Notes under the pieces: model-generated
What the model was told of the DNA's origin: nothing
Seen by the model: the letters and a program-made list of their open reading frames with translations, nothing else
The model's database searches: none
Translations under genes and position numbers: made by a program
Assembly (NCBI RefSeq): GCF_009795885.1
Contig: NZ_WTEV01000024.1
Location: forward strand, 1 to 40,718
Length of the DNA: 40,718 bases
Direction of reading: 5' to 3'
Source: Gilliamella sp. Pas-s25
GTDB lineage: Bacteria; Pseudomonadota; Gammaproteobacteria; Enterobacterales; Orbaceae
Part shown: positions 37,492 to 40,718 of the stretch, in pieces
Position numbering within the stretch: position 1 is the stretch's first letter
Layout of the letters: each line of letters begins with the position of its first letter

Positions 37492-38139
37492 TTAGTTTGC
37501 GCGATTAATTTGGTCTAATAGTTGTTGTGCGGCATTACAAATACGTTTACGGTAAAAAATAAACTGAAATCGACTACCGCCAACTTGATACCATAAAATG
37601 GCCGATCGAACACACCCCAAAAGTGCCGTTCTTACTTTAGCTTGTACTATTGAGTTTTGTAAAAATTCGGCTTTGCCAATAACTTTGATTTTCGTTGATA
37701 TTGGGCTGATGATATCTGAATAAATTCCCGCTAATGAGTAAGACAGATCATTCACATGAGCCCTAACAGTTTCATCATTCATCTCTGAATAAAGTCCTGC
37801 AATGCGTTTTAATCGCTGGTCTATATTATCTAATGCGTCATTATTTTTTAATAATTTGCTTGTAATACTAAGCGTGCCAAACAGGTAGCGAATTATTTGC
37901 ATTTGTTCTTTTTGTCCAGACGATAATAGTTGTATTAGCGTTTGTAATCCTGTTTGGATATTTTTAATACCATCATAAACATCGGCCGTTGTTGTTGGCG
38001 AGGTTTTAAATACACTTTTTATTGTTTGTTCATAAAGCATAGTACTGCAAGCGCCTGTGTTAGCAAGTTGGGGCACTAATATGGCACTTTGCGTAGCACC
38101 AGCAAGAGCGATAGCAATATGATGATATTTATTATTCAC
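37492..38139 (-). CDS. hflD: HflD, high-frequency lysogenization family protein
   Basis: HflD is a membrane-associated helical protein; in E. coli it binds lambda CII and affects lysogeny. The 215 residues match the family: HIAIALAGATQSAILVPQLA, the C-terminal VQAKVRTALLGCVRSAILWYQVGGSRFQFIFYRKRI. Translation starts at GTG 38139 and its AAGGAG ribosome site lies inside the last codons of mnmA, so the two genes are translationally coupled. Confidence 0.92.
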   Translation of the reverse strand: MNNKYHHIAIALAGATQSAILVPQLANTGACSTMLYEQTIKSVFKTSPTTTADVYDGIKNIQTGLQTLIQLLSSGQKEQMQIIRYLFGTLSITSKLLKNNDALDNIDQRLKRIAGLYSEMNDETVRAHVNDLSYSLAGIYSDIISPISTKIKVIGKAEFLQNSIVQAKVRTALLGCVRSAILWYQVGGSRFQFIFYRKRICNAAQQLLDQINRAN

Positions 38140-38140
38140 T

Positions 38141-39250
38141 TTAATACTCCTTATTGCTTTTAATTCTTTCTTCTATAATACCACCACCAAGACAGACTTC
38201 ATCCTTATAAAAGACGGCAGATTGACCCGGCGTAACAGCTGCAACTGAATTATCAAACATAACTTTGATTTTGTCATCGCCTAATGGGATAACTTGGCAA
38301 GCAATATCTTGTTGGCGATAGCGCGTTTTTACGGTACAACTAAATGGTTTGGTTACTACTTTACGGTCCACCCAATGAAGTTGCTGAGCAATTAATCCAT
38401 CAGAAAATAGCGCAGGATGATCATGACCTTGTGCCACAATCAGTTCGTTATTGATAAGATCTTTGTCAACAACGTACCATGGTGTGTCATCGGCTTGTTT
38501 TAAGCCACCAATACCTAGCCCTTTACGTTGCCCTAATGTGTGATACATCAGACCTTGATGTTGACCGATGACTTTGCCATCAACCGTGCGAATATTACCT
38601 GCTTGTGCGGGTAAATATCGGGCTAAAAAGTCACTAAATTTGCGTTCACCAATAAAACAGATACCCGTTGAGTCTTTTTTAGCTGCGGTAGCTAAGCCAA
38701 GCTGTTGTGCAATTTTACGCACTTCGGGTTTTTCAAGCTCACCAACAGGAAACAAGCTTTGACTTATTTGTGCTTCACTTAAGGTATAAAGAAAGTAACT
38801 CTGATCTTTGTTAGTGTCGATGCCACGTAATAATTCAACCTTGTCGCCTATTTGACGTTTACGGACATAATGCCCTGTGGCAATAAAGTCAGCTGCAAGA
38901 TCTTCTGCTGCATATTCTAAAAAAGCTTTAAATTTAATTTCTTTATTACATAATATATCTGGGTTTGGTGTTCGACCTGCTTTATATTCGGATAGAAAAT
39001 GTTCAAATACATTATCCCAATATTCTGCTGCAAAATTTATAGTATGTAATTTAATATTCAATTTATCACAAACTGCTTGCGCATCCGCTAAATCGACAGC
39101 GGCTGAACAATATTCTTCTGTGTCATCTTCTTCCCAATTTTTCATAAATAATCCAACAACTTCATATCCTTGTTGTTGTAATAAATAAGCCGAGACAGAA
39201 GAATCCACACCACCAGACATACCGACAACGACTTTTTTTCGAGTTTTCAT
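38141..39250 (-). CDS. mnmA: tRNA-specific 2-thiouridylase MnmA
   Basis: MnmA adds sulfur to U34 of tRNAs for Lys, Glu and Gln. The start at ATG 39250 gives 369 residues and [20 protein letters not shown], aligned with E. coli. The PP-loop is SGGVDSS at 12-18. The catalytic cysteines are in [11 protein letters not shown] and [25 protein letters not shown] and [10 protein letters not shown] are family hallmarks. A longer in-frame reading to 39325 would add a hydrophobic leader, foreign to the family, and is rejected. A Mu-like prophage lies 98 bases upstream of its start. Confidence 0.95.
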   Translation of the reverse strand: MKTRKKVVVGMSGGVDSSVSAYLLQQQGYEVVGLFMKNWEEDDTEEYCSAAVDLADAQAVCDKLNIKLHTINFAAEYWDNVFEHFLSEYKAGRTPNPDILCNKEIKFKAFLEYAAEDLAADFIATGHYVRKRQIGDKVELLRGIDTNKDQSYFLYTLSEAQISQSLFPVGELEKPEVRKIAQQLGLATAAKKDSTGICFIGERKFSDFLARYLPAQAGNIRTVDGKVIGQHQGLMYHTLGQRKGLGIGGLKQADDTPWYVVDKDLINNELIVAQGHDHPALFSDGLIAQQLHWVDRKVVTKPFSCTVKTRYRQQDIACQVIPLGDDKIKVMFDNSVAAVTPGQSAVFYKDEVCLGGGIIEERIKSNKEY

Positions 39251-39259
39251 ATTTGCGAC

Positions 39260-39348
39260 TGTATTAATAGGTAAAATTAATAAAAAAATTGGAGTTAATT
39301 TTAGCATAACTATGGAAAAAAGCATAAAGTTATGCGGATAGCTATCGC
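39260..39348 (-). promoter_or_regulatory. mnmA promoter region kept between the gene and the prophage end
   Basis: On the minus strand an extended -10 (TGCTAAAAT) with a weak -35 (TTATGC, 18 bases upstream) lies between the prophage junction and the mnmA ATG. The chromosome-side promoter therefore seems to survive the insertion. Confidence 0.4.
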
Positions 39349-39358
39349 TGTATTGATT
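39349..39358 (+). mobile_element. left terminal sequence of a Mu-like prophage
   Basis: TGTATTGATT agrees with the first ten bases of the phage Mu left end as I recall it, and begins with the TG dinucleotide of Mu-type elements. A leftward repressor gene, a rightward ner-like gene and (beyond the window) presumably transposase genes follow in Mu order. The five host bases before it (39344-39348, ATCGC) would be the target duplication. Confidence 0.65.
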
Positions 39359-39413
39359 TTTTATTTAAATTAACTTTACATAAAATTTATACTAAAACGC
39401 ATAGTTTTCTGAA

Positions 39414-39459
39414 ACTTTTTCACGTTTTTTTAGTTTTATTTTTCGTGGAAAAAAACGAG
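39414..39459. repeat. imperfect inverted repeats near the prophage end, candidate transposase sites
   Basis: TTTTTCACG (39416-39424) is mirrored by CGTGGAAAAAA (39444-39454), with further ACGTTTTTTT/AAAAAACG arms. Mu-type ends carry several MuA sites rich in CGAAA/TTTCG. The sequence TTTCGTGGAAAAAAACGA fits that flavour but not the exact Mu consensus. Confidence 0.35.
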
Positions 39460-39473
39460 TTTATACAAGTTAA

Positions 39474-39507
39474 AACATCTTTATCAGTAAAAACTGATAA
39501 AGATGTT
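39474..39507 (-). terminator. 15-bp hairpin downstream of the repressor
   Basis: AACATCTTTATCAGT pairs with its complement (39493-39507) around AAAA. It lies 22 bases after the repressor stop, and TTTTAACTT follows on the minus strand. Probably the repressor terminator. Confidence 0.65.
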
Positions 39508-39528
39508 ATTATTAAGGTTAAATGGGGC

Positions 39529-40218
39529 TTAGTTAAGATCTTTTAAAAGATAAATAACAAGTCCAATAATTTTAAAATTTTGTGATTCATTCTTCTCACC
39601 AATAATAGCTGGGTACTTAGGATTATCACAAAGTAATACCAAATTAACACCTTGATTTTGAATTCGTTTAATACAGATTTGATCTTCATATTCAACAGCA
39701 TACAAATAGCCATCAATCGGTTTGTGATGGGCTTTATTGATAATCAGAATATCATGATTTGATATCGTGGGTTCCATGCTGTCGCCTTTTGCCCAAACCG
39801 CAGTTAAGTCTTCGTGATTGCAACCTAGATGTTTTATTAAGGTAATTTCGAACGGAATGGATTCTATTTGGGAATAAGATTTACTTGTTTCGTTCAATTG
39901 ATGAAATGGAATATATACTGAATTCCGGCCTCCAGATTCAGATAGTAAACGGCACTCTCCTTTGCCTGTCACTAACCACTCAATGGGTACATCACATTTT
40001 TGGGCAATAATGGCCAGTCTATTTAAGGCCGGATAGGTTTTGCCAGATAAGTAATCACGTATTACCGCTTCTGACATACCAACTTTTTTGGCGAAAGCGT
40101 TTCCAGATGCTCCTTCTAATACTAAGTTTAATCTATCCCTAAAATGAATTACCCCTGTCTCGGTTAATATGCGCGTTTTTTCAAATTCATTTTGTTTTTT
40201 TACATTGTTTTTAGTCAT
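39529..40218 (-). CDS. prophage repressor, HTH plus S24 (CI/LexA-type) domain
   Basis: A 229-residue regulator with an N-terminal helix-turn-helix (about 25-85: NAFAKKVGMSEAVIRDYLSG...LAIIAQKCDVPIEWLVTG) and a C-terminal S24 peptidase domain. The catalytic Ser147 is in GDSMEPTISNHDILIIN and the general-base Lys184 in ICIKRIQ. It most likely keeps the Mu-like prophage silent. The linker contains neither Ala-Gly nor Cys-Gly, the bonds usually cut in RecA-driven self-cleavage, so induction might not be through the SOS response. It is transcribed toward attL, as the Mu c gene is. Confidence 0.85.
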   Translation of the reverse strand: MTKNNVKKQNEFEKTRILTETGVIHFRDRLNLVLEGASGNAFAKKVGMSEAVIRDYLSGKTYPALNRLAIIAQKCDVPIEWLVTGKGECRLLSESGGRNSVYIPFHQLNETSKSYSQIESIPFEITLIKHLGCNHEDLTAVWAKGDSMEPTISNHDILIINKAHHKPIDGYLYAVEYEDQICIKRIQNQGVNLVLLCDNPKYPAIIGEKNESQNFKIIGLVIYLLKDLN

Positions 40219-40369
40219 TTTTTATTCCATTACTTGTGTTTTTTTTGCTTTTGTTATTTTAATTCGTTTTTTTATGTGATATCCTTTGCTAGTGTTTTTT
40301 TATATTTTAAGTATTTTAATACCGATAATCTCTACAATAGCAAGAATTTAACTAATAGAGGATCTCATA
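40219..40369. promoter_or_regulatory. prophage control region between repressor and Ner-like gene
   Basis: 151 bases of AT-rich DNA with divergent promoters. TACAAT at 40333-40338 is a likely -10 for the rightward gene. The motif GTGTTTTTTT recurs around 40239 and 40292, and similar T-rich ACTTGTG/CTAGTG half-sites flank it. These could be repressor or Ner operators. Exact operators cannot be set from one copy. Confidence 0.4.
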
Positions 40370-40606
40370 ATGAGAGAACAAGATCAAGACTGGACTCCAT
40401 CTAGAGTCGTAGGTGAAATTAAAATCAGGGGCGGAAATTTAAGGGCATTATCAAGAGCCAGTGGCTTGCAGGCAGATACGTTGAGAAACGCATTGTATCG
40501 ACATTGCCCTAAGTATGAGCGAATAATTTCTGATTACTTGCAAGTTCCTGCTGAGAAAATTTGGCCATCACGCTATCAGCCAAAAGCTAAAATTGAAATT
40601 AACTAG
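40370..40606 (+). CDS. ner: Ner-like winged-helix/HTH regulator (Nlp/SfsB family)
   Basis: A 78-residue protein with the Ner-family layout. DWTPSRVVGEIKIRGGNLRALSRASGLQADTLRNAL is a lambda-repressor-like HTH, and the closing EKIWPSRY is a family hallmark. In Mu, Ner turns down both the repressor and early promoters to permit lytic growth. It is divergent from the S24 repressor, matching Mu c/ner. GAGG lies nine bases before the ATG. Confidence 0.88.
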   Translation: MREQDQDWTPSRVVGEIKIRGGNLRALSRASGLQADTLRNALYRHCPKYERIISDYLQVPAEKIWPSRYQPKAKIEIN

Positions 40607-40616
40607 AAAAATAAAA

Positions 40617-40634
40617 AGACGCTAATAAGCGTCT
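40617..40634 (+). terminator. hairpin just after the Ner-like gene
   Basis: AGACGC (40617-40622) pairs with GCGTCT (40629-40634) around TAATAA. No T tract. Confidence 0.4.
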
Positions 40635-40645
40635 CAGATTGATGA

Positions 40646-40675
40646 CAAAGAACTCGCTTTTTGGCGAGTTCTTTG
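40646..40675 (+). terminator. 12-bp hairpin in the prophage early region
   Basis: Arms 40646-40657 and 40664-40675 are perfectly complementary around TTTTTG. It sits between the Ner-like gene and a possible next gene and could be a terminator or attenuator. Confidence 0.5.
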
Positions 40676-40694
40676 ATCTAATAGAGAAGAGTCC

Positions 40695-40718
40695 ATGATA
40701 AGAGGAATTCTTCTATGC
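40695..40718 (+). CDS. possible start of the next prophage gene (partial)
   Basis: ATG with GAGAAGAG upstream opens a frame, MIRGILLC, that runs off the window edge. Too little is present to say what it encodes; the position is where a Mu-like early gene would begin. Confidence 0.3.

Larger units (their letters stand above)
39349..40718 (+). mobile_element. left part of a Mu-like transposable prophage (continues beyond the window)
   Basis: The segment contains the terminal TGTATTGATT, inverted-repeat transposase-site candidates, an S24 repressor on the minus strand, an AT-rich operator region, and a Ner-like regulator on the plus strand. This is the layout of the Mu attL-c-ner region. The right end, transposase and late genes are outside the window, so completeness cannot be judged. 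Confidence 0.7.

Noticed and set aside
39251-39325. N-terminal extension of mnmA with a hydrophobic leader
   Set aside because: MnmA is cytosolic and the conserved protein begins at 39250; the upstream codons cover the promoter.

Overview
The window is an AT-rich (clearly below 40% GC by eye) stretch of a gammaproteobacterial chromosome. Most proteins align over their full length with Escherichia coli orthologues, and several E. coli gene orders survive: rnm-yciO-rluB, prfA-prmC-kdsA, potFGHI, seqA-pgm, hemCDXY and mnmA-hflD-purB. The low GC, the enteric-like gene content and the chitin-sugar genes would fit a host-associated Orbaceae (Gilliamella-like) genome. That placement is an inference from gene content, not a demonstrated identity. 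No rRNA, tRNA or CRISPR array was seen.

Layout. Positions 1-850 are a decayed region: a 146-bp direct repeat with a 185-bp period, a gene-end remnant and a transposase tail fragment. Positions 854-3499 hold rluB, yciO and rnm on the minus strand, divergent from rraB. Positions 4041-8147 are a chitooligosaccharide module, chiP (outer-membrane porin) followed by a large GH20 chitobiase, with a well-placed CRP-like site upstream. Positions 8676-11469 are prfA-prmC-kdsA. An AT-rich stretch at 11470-12516 carries one small orphan gene and a cluster of hairpins. Then come pssA, ydiK and a lipoprotein form of ecotin.

Positions 16058-20598 hold a putrescine-type ABC transporter, potFGHI. Both of its permeases carry about 55-75 extra residues of N-terminal membrane segments, and its binding protein has changed ligand-pocket residues. 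The FMN riboswitch and ribB follow. Positions 21826-24057 are a yjiH-yjiG-M20 amidohydrolase operon, followed by a paired SMR exporter, an IS transposase relic, seqA-pgm with a small lipoprotein, slyB, gloA and gmk. azlC is interrupted by a single amber codon and is followed by an intact azlD. Next come hemCDXY, with a short HemY and a gap between hemD and hemX, and then mnmA-hflD-purB.

The right edge is the start of a Mu-like prophage. The sequence TGTATTGATT, which as I recall is the terminal sequence of the phage Mu left end, begins at 39349. It is followed by a leftward S24 (CI/LexA-type) repressor and a rightward Ner-like gene, which is the order expected at a Mu left end. The transposase genes should lie beyond the window.

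Most of the content is ordinary housekeeping. The points most worth a second look are the enlarged PotH/PotI permeases with the altered PotF pocket, the lipoprotein ecotin, the amber azlC and the Mu-like left end.
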